Assembly: GCA_963921825.1 (NCBI GenBank)
Contig: OY997591.1
Span: 43,793,825-43,857,824, forward strand
Length of the DNA stretch: 64,000 nt
Direction of reading: 5' to 3'
Source: Erodium maritimum
Taxonomy: Eukaryota; Streptophyta; Magnoliopsida; Geraniales; Geraniaceae
Shown here: piece by piece, positions 25,050 to 37,280 of the stretch
Layout of the letters: the number at the start of each line of letters is the position of its first letter
Position numbering within the stretch: position 1 is the first letter of the stretch
Made by a program: the position numbers and the translations under genes
Notes under the pieces: generated by a model
What the model was told of the DNA's origin: nothing
What the model saw: the letters and a program-made list of their open reading frames with translations, nothing else
The model's database searches: none

Positions 25050-26600
25050 GCCGCACCTAGACCTCAACTTCAGGCTCTTGTAGGAAGAATACTTCCTGAT
25101 TTCCAATCATACCACCATAGTAGTGCTTGATTCTATGCCCATTCACTAAAAATGGGGCCCCTTTACCATCGGAGATCTCGACGGCTCCCTTATAGAGAAC
25201 CCTCATCACCCGAAAAGGCCCACTCCACTTTGAAACGAGCTTACCGGCTATGAGCTTAAGCTTAGAATTATAGAGCAAAACCTGGTCTCCTTTAAATTCT
25301 CTTTGATTGATGTTCTTGTCATGCCATGTCTTTGTCCTCTCCTTGTATAGTGCGGCATTGTGATAGGCTTGAGATCAGAATTCCTCCAATTCATTTATCT
25401 GCACTACTCTGTTCAAACTACACGCTAGGGGATCAAAGTTAAGAAATTTAATTGCCCAAAAAGCCTTATGTTCTAATTCAACAGGTAAATGACAAGATTT
25501 CCCATACACAAGCCTATAAGGTGAACAACCAATAGGGGTTTTAAATGCAGTTCTGTAAGCCCAGAGAGCATCATCAAGCTTGGAAGACCAATCCTTCCTA
25601 GATGCATTGTCGGTCTTTTCCAAGATGCTCTTTAGTTCCCTATTGGTCACTTCTACTTGACCACTAGTTTGGGGATGATAGGGTGTGGCCAGTCGATGAT
25701 GGACTCCATAGCTAGCTAAAAGTTTCCAAAAATATTTGTTGCAAAAGTGTTTTCCACCATCACTAATTATTGCCCTAGGTACACCAAACCGGAAAAAAAT
25801 ATTTTTCTTTAAAAAGGCTAATACTGGTTTATGGTCATTTGTGGGCAGAGCCACTGCTTCTGCCCATTTGGATACATAATCCACATCCACAAGAATATAT
25901 TCATTACTATTCGAACGTGGAAAAGGTCCCATAAAATCAATTCCCCAAAGGTCAAATAATTATACCTCAAGAGAGATGTTCATTGGCATCTCCTGCTTCC
26001 TAGAGATATTACCTGTGCGCTGGCATCGATCACAACATTTGACATATACATATGCATCATGAAAGAGTGTAGGCCAATAAAAACCTGACTGAAGCACCGT
26101 ACGAGATGTTCTAGCAGGACCAAAATGCCCTCCTACTTCTCCCCCGTGACAGTGGAAGAGGATCTCTTGGATTGCAGAGTCGGGTACACACCTCCTTATC
26201 ATTTGATCTGCACAAACCTTAAACAAAAGAGGGTCATCCCATATATAATCTTTTGCATCATGTATAAATTTCTTTTTCTGGTGGGATGTTAGATCCCCGA
26301 GTACTATTCCTGAAACCAAATAATTTGCAAAGTGTGCAAACCATGGGGCTTTTTGGTCATCTACTTTATAGAGGTGTTCATCAGGGAACTCCTCATTTAT
26401 AGGCACTTTAGTGTTTTCGTAAGGATTTTCAATCCTAGATAGGTGATCAGCAACTACATTTTCTACCCCTTTCTTATCCTTAATTTCTAAATCAAATTCC
26501 TGCAACAAAAGAATCCATCGCAATAATCTGGGTTTAGCATCTTTTTTACTCAGCAAATTTTTAAGGGCAGCATGATCAGTGTATACTATTACCTTAGACA
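25050..26600 (-). CDS. Athila-type pol: integrase region
   Basis: The order is an H2C2-type zinc-binding segment ([20 protein letters not shown]), an integrase core with [10 protein letters not shown] and the DGG-HF block, and a C-terminal segment with KWSGPF, typical of Gypsy integrases. It is part of the broken pol of the element. Confidence 0.85.
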
Positions 26601-28080
26601 AGATTAGATAGGAATGAAAATTTTCACATGCAAATACTAAAGCAAGTAATTCTTTTTTCAGTTGTAGCGTAATTTACCTGAGCTTCATTCAGTACTCTAC
26701 TAGCGTAGTAAATTGTATGGAATACATTGTCTTTTCTCTGTCCTAGGACAGCCCCAATAGCTAGAGCACTAGCATCACACATGAGTTCGAAAGGTAGAGA
26801 CCAATCGGGGCTTACCATAACAGGTGCATTTACTAACTTCTCTTTAAGAGTTTTAAAAGAAGTTAGACAAGCATCATCAAATACAAAAGGAACATCTTTA
26901 ACAAGTAAATTACTTAGTGGTTTAGATAGTTCTGAAAATCCCTTTATGAATCTACGATAAAAGCATGCATGTCCTTAAAAGCTCCTAACTCGTTTTACTG
27001 AATCAGGCGGAGGTAATTTCCCAATTACATCCACCTTAGCTGTGTCTACCTCAATCCCTTTTGAGGAGATTTTATGTCCTAAGACTATTCCTTGTGTAAC
27101 CATGAAATGACTTTTTTCCCAATAGCACCAGATTTGATTCCTCACACCTTGTTAATACAACATCTAAATTACTTAAGCAGTTATCATATGAGGAACCAAA
27201 CAAAGAAAAATCATCCATGAACACTTCTAGATATGTGCCTACCATGTCATGAAATATTGCAAGCATGCATCTTTGAAATGTAGCGGGAGCATTGCATAAA
27301 CCAAAAGGCATTCTCCTATATGCAAATGTACCATAAGGACAAGTAAAAGTAGTTTTCTCTTGGTCTTTAGGGTCTATGGCAATTTGCTTATACCCGCTAT
27401 AACCATCTAAAAAGCAATAATAGTCATGTCCTGCTAATCTCTCTAACATTTGATCGATAAAAGGTAGGGGAAAATGGTCCTTACGGGTGGCATCATTTAA
27501 TTTCCTATAATCAATGCATACTCTCCATCCTGTAATGGTCCTAGTTGGGATTAATTCATTATTATCGTTTTTTACTACTGTAATTCCCCCCTTTTTAGGC
27601 ACACACTGAACTGGACTAACCCATACACTATCAGAAATAGGATAGATGATACCTGCATCTAGGAGCTTGATTACCTCCTTTTTCACTACTTCTTGCATCA
27701 GCGGGTTTAGTCTTCTTTGCGGCTGCACATCTGCTTGTAATCATCTTCCATGAGTATCTTGTGCATGCAAACGGCTGGACTTATCCCTTGGATGTCTGCA
27801 ATGGTCCATCCAAATGCCCTTTTATGCCCCTTCAGAACTCTCATCAGCTTTTCTTCCTGTAGAGGTGATAATGCAGCAGAAATTATTACAGGTAAAATGT
27901 TATTGTCATTTAAAAATACATATTTAAGTGACTCAGGAAGGGTTTTCAGTCCAAGTTCTAGGGCTTGTTCTATGGAGGGCTTCAACTTTGGCCCCGAAGT
28001 TGCTTCCAATGTGATAAACTTGGGGGTTTTACGAGTGTTCCAAGGTGGACAAGCCTCCAACATCTGGATCACTTCATCTG
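26600..28080 (-). CDS. Athila-type pol: reverse transcriptase and RNase H
   Basis: The reverse transcriptase shows [19 protein letters not shown], the [15 protein letters not shown] block and the catalytic FMDDF. RNase H follows with LMCDAS and YTDHAALK. The order RT-RNase H-integrase is the Gypsy order. It is part of the broken pol. Confidence 0.88.
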
Positions 28081-28084
28081 CACC

Positions 28085-28940
28085 TTCCTATGAGGATACA
28101 CACAGTTCATCAATACTGTCTACTAAACATGCCTCAAGAGGAGTCTCAAATTCACACATATTAAAGTTCTCTTGAATAACATGATCATGAGCATCGATTC
28201 GAAAACATGTATTATCAGGACTAGCATGCCTCATAGATTTAAACACATTGTAGACTACTTCTTCCTGACCATATCTCAAGGTCAACTTACCTTGTTCCAC
28301 ATCTATAAGGGCTCGAGCTGTGGCCAAAAATGGCCTACCCAAAATTAGAGGAATCTCATAGTCCTCAGCCATATCCAAGATTATAAAATCAGCAGGAAAT
28401 ATGAATTTGCCTACTTTGACTAACACATCCTCAATAATACGTCTTGGATATTTTATGGATCTATCTGCTAGTTGTAGGGTTACTGATGTTGGTATAGGTT
28501 CCTCTCCTATTCCCAATTTCTTAAAGACAGATAAGGGCATTAAATTTATGGGTGTTCCTAAGTCACATAAGGTTCTAGCAAAAGATAATTTCCCCATCTC
28601 ACATGGCAAAGTGAAACTACCTGGGTCTTTAAGTTTAGGGGGTAACTTATTGAGTAAAACTGCAGAGCATTCCTCACTAAGATTCACTGTCTCATGTTCC
28701 CCTAATTTTCTCTTGCTCCTAATAATATCCTTAAGAAATTTAGCATAAATTGGCATACTCTGTATAGCATCAAGAAAAGGTATATTGATTTCTAACTTCC
28801 TAAACATGTTCAGAAATTTAGAATATTGCTTATTTAATTTATTTTTCTTGCACACAGAGGGAAAAGGAAGAGGTGGAGTCCTCGTTTCTGTCTCAACCAA
28901 GGACTCCCTTACCTTCTTACCTTTGGCGGGCCTTTGATCC
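28085..28940 (-). CDS. Athila-type pol: protease region
   Basis: This is a retropepsin-like segment with the CDLGTPINLMP block, ADRSIKYPRG-type and PLILGRPFLATA motifs, as in Gypsy proteases. The active-site position reads DLG. It is part of the fossil element. Confidence 0.8.
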
Positions 28941-28944
28941 TCAG

Positions 28945-30600
28945 TAGACTATGAGCTTTCATTTTGCTCCAGTTCCTCAACATTGTCTTCTTGCTCTGGA
29001 GTCTTTGCTACCTCTGGTCCCTCTTCTGCCATAGGTCCTTCTAGCTGCTTCCCGGACCTCAAAGCTATTGCATGAGCTCCTTCCCAAGGATTCTTCTCTG
29101 TATTGCTGGGAAGGCTTCCAGGTGCTCTCGTATGCATAGCTTGGGACAATTTCCCAGCCTGAGTCTCCAGAGCTTGGAAACAAGCGCGGGTCATATTTTT
29201 CTCTTCCTCGTCTCTCCTTTTCTCTTCTTCGTCTCTCCTATTCTTCTCTTCGCCTTTCTTATTCTTTTCTTCAAATTGAGTCAAAAGTGAGAGCATCATC
29301 TTTTCCATTTTTGAGGAAGACTCTTGGGAATTGGCATTCTGTGTATTTTGTTGATAGTGCTGATTGTGGTTCCTCTGTTGATAACCCTGCCCTTGAGATC
29401 CTTGTGGATAACCAGGGGGATTCGAATTCTGTCCCTGAGGTTTCCATGAGAAATTGGGGTGGTTCTTCCATCCTGAATTATAAGTGGACGAGTATGAGTC
29501 ATTTATCAACGGATCAATCTTGGCCTTGGACATGCCCTCCAAGTAGTTTGTAGTTTCCTCCTGTGATGGTTCGTCCATTTGATTGAATTGACCGAACTGC
29601 CTTTGTATATGGTCCACCTTTTGTGTCATGATTTGCATCTGTTCCATCATCTTGTGCATAATCGAAGAGTCTACTGCATTGACTGTGCCTGGTACCGCTC
29701 CTCTCTCAGAGTGCCATGCATTGTTGGACACCATCAAATTCAGGAGTTCGACAGTTTCTTTTGGTATTCTTTGTACAAAAGACCCACTCGCTGCGGAGTC
29801 CAACTGAGCTTGACTTCCTGCATTCAATCCTGCATAGAAAGTCTGCATGTATAACCACAAGGGGATGCCATGATGGGGACATTGCCTCAGGTAAATTGAG
29901 AACCTTTCCCATGCCTCAACCAGCGACTTATCACCTTGTTGCTTGAATGAATTAATTTATGCTCTTAGCTGTACTGTTTTCTTTGGAGGGAAGTATTGGT
30001 TCAGAAATAGGTTTGCCAGCTGATCCCAGGTTCTGATGAATCCCATTGGAAAGGATCTTAACCAATGACTCGCTTTATCTTTCAATGAGAGAGGAAAAGC
30101 TAGGAGTTGTATTGCCTCTTCTGGGACTCCATTCGTCTTGAATGTAGCGCAGATCTCTGAAAATGTTGTCAGATGGCCCAGAGGATCCTCGTGTGCATTC
30201 CCATGAAATGGGTCACTCCTTAGCAGATGCAAGAGTGAGCTATCAATCTTGAATTGATTGGCTGCAATTGTTGGGGTTGCAATACTTGATCCACCCCCTA
30301 TAGAAAAGGGGGTATCGTACTCAATCAGTACCCTTTGTCTTGGTGTTGCTTCAATCACAAGTAGATTGTTCCCTTGCAGACCCAAGATTGCTTGTTGATT
30401 CCTACCAAGAGGTTGTGGCGTGTGCTGATCTGTGCCATCTTGCCTCAACTGATTGATCAGTTCATTCGGGTCGTTCCCAGGTGGGAGGTTCATTGTAGCT
30501 GCTTTCCTCTCCCTTCTCAATAGCCTAACGTTCCTCTCAACCTCTTCAATATCTGTAGTAAATAGGCTCGGAGATTGGTGAGATCGCAAGTGCATAAAAA
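28945..30600 (-). CDS. Athila-type gag
   Basis: The capsid-like Retrotrans_gag segment includes LKDKASHWLRS and FLNQYFPPKKT. It is followed by a Gln/Asn-rich and a Glu/Arg/Lys-rich region. It lies next to the primer binding site and 5' LTR. It is part of the fossil element. Confidence 0.82.
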
Positions 30601-30666
30601 CAAAATAAAAATAAAAATAAGTGAAACAGTCTCAACACAGATTAGAAATATAAAGTGTTGCCTTAG

Positions 30667-30688
30667 TTGCTCCCCGACAACGGCGCCA
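30667..30688 (-). promoter_or_regulatory. Primer binding site (tRNA-Asp type)
   Basis: The minus strand reads TGGCGCCGTTGTCGGGGAGC here, six bases inside the 5' LTR. It matches the Asp-tRNA-type primer site commonly seen in Athila and Tat elements, and it fixes the element's orientation. Confidence 0.88.
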
Positions 30689-30694
30689 TTAACT

Positions 30695-32257
30695 TGACGC
30701 CCTGAGAATTAACTCACAAAAAGGGTGCGGCAAGCGCACCGGTCGTCAAGTAGTATTTCGGTTCAAGTCCGGTTATCGTACCCAAGGGAGCAATAAAACA
30801 GTCACTCGATTTAAAATCCGTTAGTTAATCTATCTCTGAAAAGATTTTTTTTTGGTTTTAAAGATGTAAATAGCAAGTTGAAAAAGCAATTAAAGTACAG
30901 TGAGAACAAATACGAGGCAAAAATAGCAGATGTTGTGAAATTCAGAAGAAAAGGTGATCTAGGACTTTAACGGGGTCACAATATGACGATTAATTCACAT
31001 GGATTTGTGTTTACATGTGCAAAAAAGGTAAGTTTAAAGGTAACAGAAGTTCTCTTGACTGGTCCTAAACATCTTTCGATCGAATTAGGTCCCTAGTATA
31101 ATCTGACCACCTAGTTATTTCTAATCTGGGTGTAGTGAGACATACAACATTACGATTCATGAACTCCTCTAACTTTCGGTTTATATGCTTATAGCTGTTA
31201 CACTCGTGTTAACCTAACTTTATTAGAGACTAGATTTAAACCCGAGTTACATAATCCTTAGTCCTTTTAGTCACTCTCATCTTTCGATTGTTAAATGCTA
31301 AAACCTAATCAATTATCAAGTGACCAATTTGATGAAGCATTAAGTTCAAATCATGCAAACAATAATCCAAACACAAATTGCACATAATAAACACGAACCC
31401 ATTGAATTAATTCATCGTATTGTTTCCCCTAGACCTAGATCATTGGAAATTTAGCTCATGGAGAGGAAGGAAGAACACAAAGAAGAAGATGAACAAGAGA
31501 AAAACATATTTCAAAGATAAAGTTGATACAAAATACCGATTCAATGATGAAAATCTCAAAGTTGCTTCAATCCTTGCTCCTAAGCACTTCTCTCTCACCA
31601 AAACTCAACCCTAACTCTTAATCTCTCTAAAATAACTCTCAACACAAGTTCTTTTTTTTCCTTAATGGATGCTCTTCTATATATAGGACTTCAAGACCTC
31701 TTTCCCTACTCCAAATCAGAATTGGAATAGGTAAATTTGGCTTTTAAATGAGGAAATTTCCTATTTTTATGCCAAAACGGAGCTGGGAGAAGGCCTAACG
31801 CGTGTGGCCCGGAGCGTGGCCCGGAATGGGCCCAAAAACGGGCCGGAATGTGGCCCGGAACGTGCTGGAATCCGGCCCGGAATAAGACCCGGAATGGGCC
31901 GTAAACTTGGCCGGAATGAGGGCCGGAACGGCCCTCTTCCCGTATCCGAACAGTGACGACCCCTTGACGAAAGTTGTAGATCTTTGAATTCTCTTCGATT
32001 TGATATATTATATGAAACAATTCGGAGTTTGTATGAGGGAGTTATGCCCTTCGCTAAATCAGTCAGCTTCCACAACACCTAAAAAGAGTTTCCCTCTATT
32101 TTTGCCTTTTTTTCGATCAAAGCACCTACAAAACACAATGAGAGACAAAGTACGAGTAACGAGAGAAAAGTGCACCAAATTGTACAATCCCGGGACTAAA
32201 AATCTCAATAATGTGGGCTAAAAACATCAAAAACCGATGCATTTTATGCCTACATCA
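30695..32257 (-). repeat. 5' LTR of the Athila-type element
   Basis: It is nearly identical to the LTR at 19188-20753 (about 30 differences by eye). It carries the same TATA-like CTATATATAGG and GGCCCGGAA-rich patch. The bases beyond its right end belong to the TNPA-like gene. Confidence 0.92.
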
Positions 32258-33443
32258 AGATCATTTTCCTTTGTGTAGACCTCGACGTAGGCGTCGCAGC
32301 GTGGAAGGATGGAGGATTTGGCAAGAAAGCGTTTGGCCCGTTTTGCGAGCGGCATACTACCCCCGTGGTGTGCAGTCAGTATCTGTGCTCGAGAGGCATT
32401 CCCATTGTCACTCAATTTCTACAATAAACGAATCAGATGGTAAACATTTATAATTAACACTCTAATCCTAAACTAATTATTGATAACTCGTGACTAGTAG
32501 TTTACATAATTTACCAAACACAATAATAAAGTGCTTAATTTGGACTCCTTTTATTTGAAGTGCTTGCAGAGCCAATGGAACTGCTCCTCGCGTTCAAGGA
32601 ACTCCAGCGGTGTGGGTATGTGTATCTTAGCATCGGGGTGCTACGGTTTTTGTACTTCGGCTCCATTTTGAGGACCCACTCATGGATATCATACTTCCAA
32701 TCACGGTAGCGGCTGGATGCCGTTTCCATGACAAAATCCAGAAGCTTGTTAAAGTATGGTCCGGTTTCGAACTCGTACAACATCTGAAAAAATAAATACA
32801 CCAGCATTAGTAATTATATGATAAATAATTACATGAATCAATGGATGCGAAAAAGTAATGTACTTACGCTGAGCTGGTAGAACATAATCTCCTTAGCACT
32901 TTCAGGAACTTCATGGAAATACGCCTGGCCCATGGGGATGTAAGTCCGCACTATGGACCCAATCACCCGTACGACATCCTCCCACTCAAGCGTCCCTGTC
33001 AGGTGTTTACCGTTATGGCCCAAGGTAAATTTCCCCCCTGGCGGGGCCAGATCCTTGAGCCTACGGTGGAGGTTCTTGTTGGTCACAATACCTCGCTCCC
33101 CCGTCTTGGTCTTTGTTACGGTGGAGGCCACCTCTCCTCCGGCCAGCATGGCAGCCACATCTTCATCGTCCTCCACTAGTTTTTGGGAATGAATGCTCAG
33201 GACATTGTCCCGGTTGGTGGTAGATGTTGCCTCACTACCACCGGGAGAAGAGGCTGCCTCGCTACAACCGGGAGAAGGGGTCTCGCAGTCTCGAAGGCGT
33301 CGCATTGTAGGTGCCCGAGCCGTTGTATTTTGGGTGGAGTCTTGGGTGGTTCCACCAGATGCGCAGGGTTGCGCTCGGAGGGCCTCGGGGGCGGTCAAGA
33401 AGTTGAGGCGGTTGTATAACTTGTTATAATTTCTCTTTCCCAT
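32258..33443 (-). CDS. TNPA-like CACTA protein, 5' exons
   Basis: Exon 1 runs from MGKRNYNKLYN (33443) through a Ser/Thr/Pro-rich linker to the conserved GERGIVTNKNLHRRL, LAPPGGKF and PMGQAYFHEVPE blocks, and ends at a strong GTAAGT donor near 32868. Exon 2 (about 32783-32545, after TTTTTCAG) encodes MLYEFETGPYFNKLLDF and a KYDIHEWVLK-type segment; its natural continuation (HIPTPLEFLEREEQFHWLC) is in another frame, so there is a frameshift near 32640. Exon 3 (about 32418-32258, after TTGTAG) has SDNGNASRAQ, SMPLAKRAKRFL and VEVYTKEN. This is the Transposase_24-like layout. The Athila element interrupts exon 3. Confidence 0.72.
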
Positions 33444-34239
33444 CCTGCGAACTCATGTGAACTCAAATCATACTTTGAATTAGAAAATATAGCATAGAAA
33501 CTCATAAAAAAAATGCAATCCTATACATATCTCACCCATAAAATTAAAGTATACAACAGTTCGGTGCTAATGCGTGAATGGGTAAATTTAAATCAATGAT
33601 ACGTAACAACACACAAACATTTAAATATCTAATGACTGAATATTTATGAAGTTCTATGAATTTGCACAAACAAAGTAAACAAATATTAATCATTGTATCT
33701 AAGAGCACACAGTCTTAACCCTAACAAAGGCAATCAATTAAAAATGAAAACAGGTCTTGTACTCAAATATTGTTACCATTAAGCTCAATAAGGGAAATCC
33801 TAGTCTGACATTAATTAACATTGACCCGTTTTCTCTAATCAACAACAAAGCAGGAAATCCATTAGGGTTAGCCAATTTTTCTTTAACACAGCAAATCCAT
33901 TAGGGTTGGCCAATAGAGCTAGAAATCCTAATCTAACATACTAACTCCTAACCTAACCTCGTCACGATTACTAAAGAACAAATGTGTACTTACATTAGGG
34001 TTTAGTAAAAGCTGAATGTGTTAGGAACCCTAAAATTGTACCCAATTTCTCATCAACCCATTTTTGACTGTAACACAATGGTCATTTAGGTATTTTGAAA
34101 TGGTTAAATCAGAATAAAAAATAATTTAGGTCAAAAATTCTGTTCTTTCTTCAACAAAAATTCTGTTAAATCAAAAATTCTGTTCTTTCTGCAACAAAAA
34201 TTTAGGGCTTTGTAGGGGTTTAAACGGAAGATGGTAGAA
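33444..34239. other. Probable upstream region of the TNPA-like gene
   Basis: This is AT-rich and non-coding, with repeated TTAGGGTT/AACCCTAA-like words common in plant promoters and 5' UTRs. No ORF is supported. It lies between the TNPA-like start and the truncated end of TNP2, so it may hold the TNPA promoter. Confidence 0.45.
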
Positions 34240-35935
34240 GAAGATTAACGTACGAGAGGCACGTACCTTTCGAAGATGAACGCGAAGAGATGTGGTCGGA
34301 GACGTTGACGTTGGGGCGCGAAGAGGTCGGCGACGACGAGATCTGGTCGGAGACGTTGACGCTCGGTAGCGAACAGGTCGGAGACGTCTTCATATATTTC
34401 ATATCCACTCTTTTCAGGGCGGGATTTTTTCATCTCCCGTTTCCCGTTGATTTTTTATTTTTCCGTAATGCATGATTCTCTGGCAAGTCCTTCCGTACTC
34501 CTACGTAGTACATCCTATTATGACTGTGAAGCCCTTCGAGATCATCCAGACATATTGGACAAGCCTTATAACCCTTCGTCTGAATGCCTCCCAACATTCC
34601 CAAACCGGGAAAGTCACTAATAGTCGATAATACCGCCGCTCGCATCTTGAATGTTCGATTGTTGGATGCATCAGAGGTTACAGCCCCTTCGGACCACAAC
34701 TTTTTCAAATCATCCATCAACGGTCTCATTAAAACATTTAGGCACTTCCCAGGCGACTTAGGGACAGAAATCAACAGCGTTAAGATGTTAAAATCTTTCT
34801 TCATGCACGAGGTTGGAGGTAAATTGTAAGGCATAAATACAACGGGCCACACACTATAAGGGACATCATTTGCACCAAACGGACTAAACCCGTCAGTTGC
34901 CAATGCAAGACGTACATTGGCAGCTTCAGATCCAAAACGAGGCCACGTCCTATCGAAGTCCAACCAGCCTTCCCCGTCAACTGGGTGAGTCATCTTATCC
35001 GGGTTGATCCTTCTTTCCTTACTACCATGCCATTGCATTTGCTTTGCAATATCAGGTGAACTGTACAATTTCTGCAACTGTGGAATAATGGGGAAATATC
35101 TAACAGTTTTCTTAGCCTTTGGCTTTCGCATTCCGACGAGCTTCTCATAGCGAGGTGAATCACATTTGTAGCACACATCATCTTTCGCATTAGGTCCATC
35201 GAATAAGATACAACCATTTTCACATGCATGGTAAGTCTTGTAACCCATCCCGACACTCTTCAAAACACTCTTTGTCTCTTTGAATGAAGACGGGCAATGA
35301 TTCTCAGCCGGTAACAATGCTTTATGCAACACACAAGACGCAGTGAATGCTTCATTCGACAATTGATATTTCTCCTTAAGAGCCATCAACTCCATGATAA
35401 CCGTCAACCTATCCGTTGTCGCGTCTTTGTACAACTGTTTTTTATGCTCTTTCAATAACTTTGTGTAGTTGTCTGCCGCTTCTTGCGCAATCGACCTGTC
35501 AACATCCGCAATTTCATCGTCATCCTGTACCAATTCATCCATTTGTCCCCCACACCGAAATGGGAACACATCGTCCATATACTCCATAATTACTGGATCG
35601 CTCCGGTGATCTTCATTCACTACTACAGTTGCGCTACTTGATGAACCTCCAGTGTCCCAACTTCTTCTTCTACTATTCATTACTTCTGTTAACATAGGCA
35701 TGTTAAATTTTTCACCGTGAAAAATCCACACATCCTCATCATTCCGTTCCAAATAAAATGCATATATATATCCGGCACAGTCTGGTAAAATGCGTTAAGA
35801 CAACTAACGCACGGACACCTGCGTGATTCAATATTAGGCAAAGTTATCTGTATATATTCGATAAAAAACCGCTACCCCTTCCATAAACTTCAGATCGTAC
35901 TTACTGAAAGTCATCCAACTCTTATCAATATCCTG
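34240..35935 (-). pseudogene. TNP2-type CACTA transposase, truncated and frameshifted
   Basis: The main frame (35752-34430) has the Transposase_21 (TNP2) hallmarks: CENGCILF, CYKCDSPRYEK, LALATDGFSPFG (first catalytic Asp of the DDE set), VFMPYNLPP, the DDLKKLW and FKMRAAVLSTISDFP blocks, KACPIC and LPENHALRKNKK. An upstream segment (35935-35780) encodes the transposase-associated start KSWMTFSKYDLKFMEGV and, in another frame, RCPCVSCLNAF; so there are at least two frame changes before the main frame. After 34430 the frame shifts to EMKKSRPEKSGYEIYEDVSDLF, and the protein is then cut off. The C-terminal half with the remaining catalytic region is missing. The enzyme would excise and insert the element. 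Confidence 0.88.
34285..34390. repeat. 51-bp direct repeat at the truncated end of TNP2
   Basis: Two copies of a 51-bp unit containing TGGTCGGAGACGTTGACG start near 34293 and 34344. The unit is a multiple of three and encodes RQRLRP...DLF repeats on the minus strand, replacing the expected TNP2 C-terminus. It marks or resulted from the rearrangement that removed the rest of TNP2. Confidence 0.7.
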
Positions 35936-36284
35936 CTACACAGTCAATACTAACAACTATTGAACACAATATCTAAATAGATATACACAACAAGAGGAAC
36001 AAAATTTATCAAATAAACATACGTACCATTCTTGAGATTGAAGCACCTTCCACGACGCACGGTTCTTACCAATATCCAACACGAGCCACGAATCTTGTTA
36101 GTATCGAACAAGACAAAAGATTCTTGTCAATATTGACATAAAAATGGGAATCTTGTGTAGAGAAAAAGAAATGGAGGTGGGAGAGAAAAAAGAGATTTGG
36201 GAAGAAAGAAAGAAAGAGTTGGGAGATGAAAAAGAGATGGGAGAGAAGGTAAAGTTTTTTGAGTGGCTGAGAATAAGTCCAGCA
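35936..36284. other. Region upstream of TNP2
   Basis: It probably holds a short 5' exon/UTR of TNP2 on the minus strand. A purine-rich stretch at 36140-36250 (GAGAAAAAGA-type) would be a pyrimidine-rich leader on the minus strand. No complete ORF is supported. Confidence 0.4.
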
Positions 36285-36450
36285 GAAAACACTTGGCCGA
36301 CGGATTCACGTATCCATCGGCCAGCTTAAACAGATACACAAAAACGGTACCGTTTCAGCCCTGGACTCGTCCATTAAACGATACGCTGTCGTTTTTCCTT
36401 GACCGACGGATGCTTGTATCCGTCGGCCAAGAAGATCGCGTATTTAACTC
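36285..36450. promoter_or_regulatory. Internal copies of the CACTA subterminal motif between divergent genes
   Basis: Paired inverted copies of TTGGCCGACGGAT and ATCCATCGGCCA / ATCCGTCGGCCAAG occur at about 36290-36325 and 36400-36430. They are the same words as in the terminal arrays at 17694-18290 and 39036-39444. They lie between the minus-strand TNP2 and the plus-strand cassette, and are followed by a TATA-like GTATTTAA (36442-36449). This is the expected place for a shared, possibly TNPA-regulated, promoter. Confidence 0.65.
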
Positions 36451-36469
36451 CCCCGAACCCTAGTTCCTC

Positions 36470-36667
36470 CCATTTTAGACTTCTACCCACTTCCTCTTTT
36501 CTCTCCATCGCAATCGCCCCCTTCCTCTCTCTGCTCGAACGCCTCCATCTCCGACGCCGTCTGCCACCAGCCGCCGCCCGCCACCAGCCGCCGCCTGCTC
36601 CAAAGCCCCTGCCGCCCCCTGCTTCGTCTCTCTGCTCGAACGCCTCCATCTCCTCCCTCACTAGAAG
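36470..36667 (+). other. Putative 5' UTR exon of the CACTA accessory cassette
   Basis: The stretch is C- and CT-rich and starts just after the TATA-like box. It ends at a consensus donor, AAG|GTATGT (36667/36668). The next good acceptor is at 37268. The layout (TATA, CT-rich leader, first intron in the 5' UTR) is typical of plant genes. ORFs on both strands in this stretch are compositional. Confidence 0.5.
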
Positions 36668-37280
36668 GTATGTTTGAAATCTGTACAAACATTTGAAATG
36701 GTTTTAGATTTGTTTCAGAAAATTTTAAATGTTGATACTTGAGACGTTTCCAAAGTTTGTATACTTTCATATTTTTTGCTACTTAAATGTATATGAAATG
36801 GTTACTTAGGTCCCCATTTTTGTCTTCTTATAACCCATATGTCGTATGAACAAGTCGGGGCAATACCCGACCCCAATGGGTAGAGATTGGGTAGGGTATT
36901 GATCAGGTTTTGGGTATTAAAATCGGGTAGGGTACGGGTATCACAAAATCCGACCCATACCCTACCCATTGCCGTCCCTAGTTTCTGGGCAGTTTAGTTT
37001 CAACATAATTTAGGGTTTAAAGAATGTAGGGTTGCAGAAATAAGCTAGGGGTTTCAGGGCAATTTAGTTTCAGAAAAATTTTGGCTGCAGAAATAATTAA
37101 CCTTGTGTTATATAAGGGTTTTCGGGAAGTTTACTTTCAAAATAATTTAGGGTTTAATAGAATACGATACATGTGTGACAAAGATTCAAAAAGTTAGAAA
37201 TGTAGGGTTTAATATAATGCACGGTATGTTTGCATCCTGAAAAACAAGTTCATTCGTGTGTGTATTAGGTTATCCTTTCG

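Larger units (their letters stand above)
19188..32257 (-). mobile_element. Athila-type Ty3/Gypsy retrotransposon, broken, minus strand
   Basis: The element is 13,070 bp with LTRs of 1566 bp (19188-20753) and 1563 bp (30695-32257). Read right to left it has 5' LTR, primer binding site, gag, protease, reverse transcriptase-RNase H, integrase, a long spacer, an additional ORF, spacer, polypurine tract and 3' LTR. That order and the Asp-tRNA-type primer site point to the Athila lineage. The LTRs differ by about 2% by eye, which at 1.3e-8 substitutions per site per year suggests well under a million years. The coding body has several breaks, roughly half a dozen. The five bases outside each LTR (CCTTG and AGATC) do not match, so no target duplication is visible. 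Confidence 0.92.

Noticed and set aside
36374-36688. Minus-strand Gly/Arg-rich ORF opposite the cassette leader
   Set aside because: It is the complement of a CT/C-rich leader; composition explains it.
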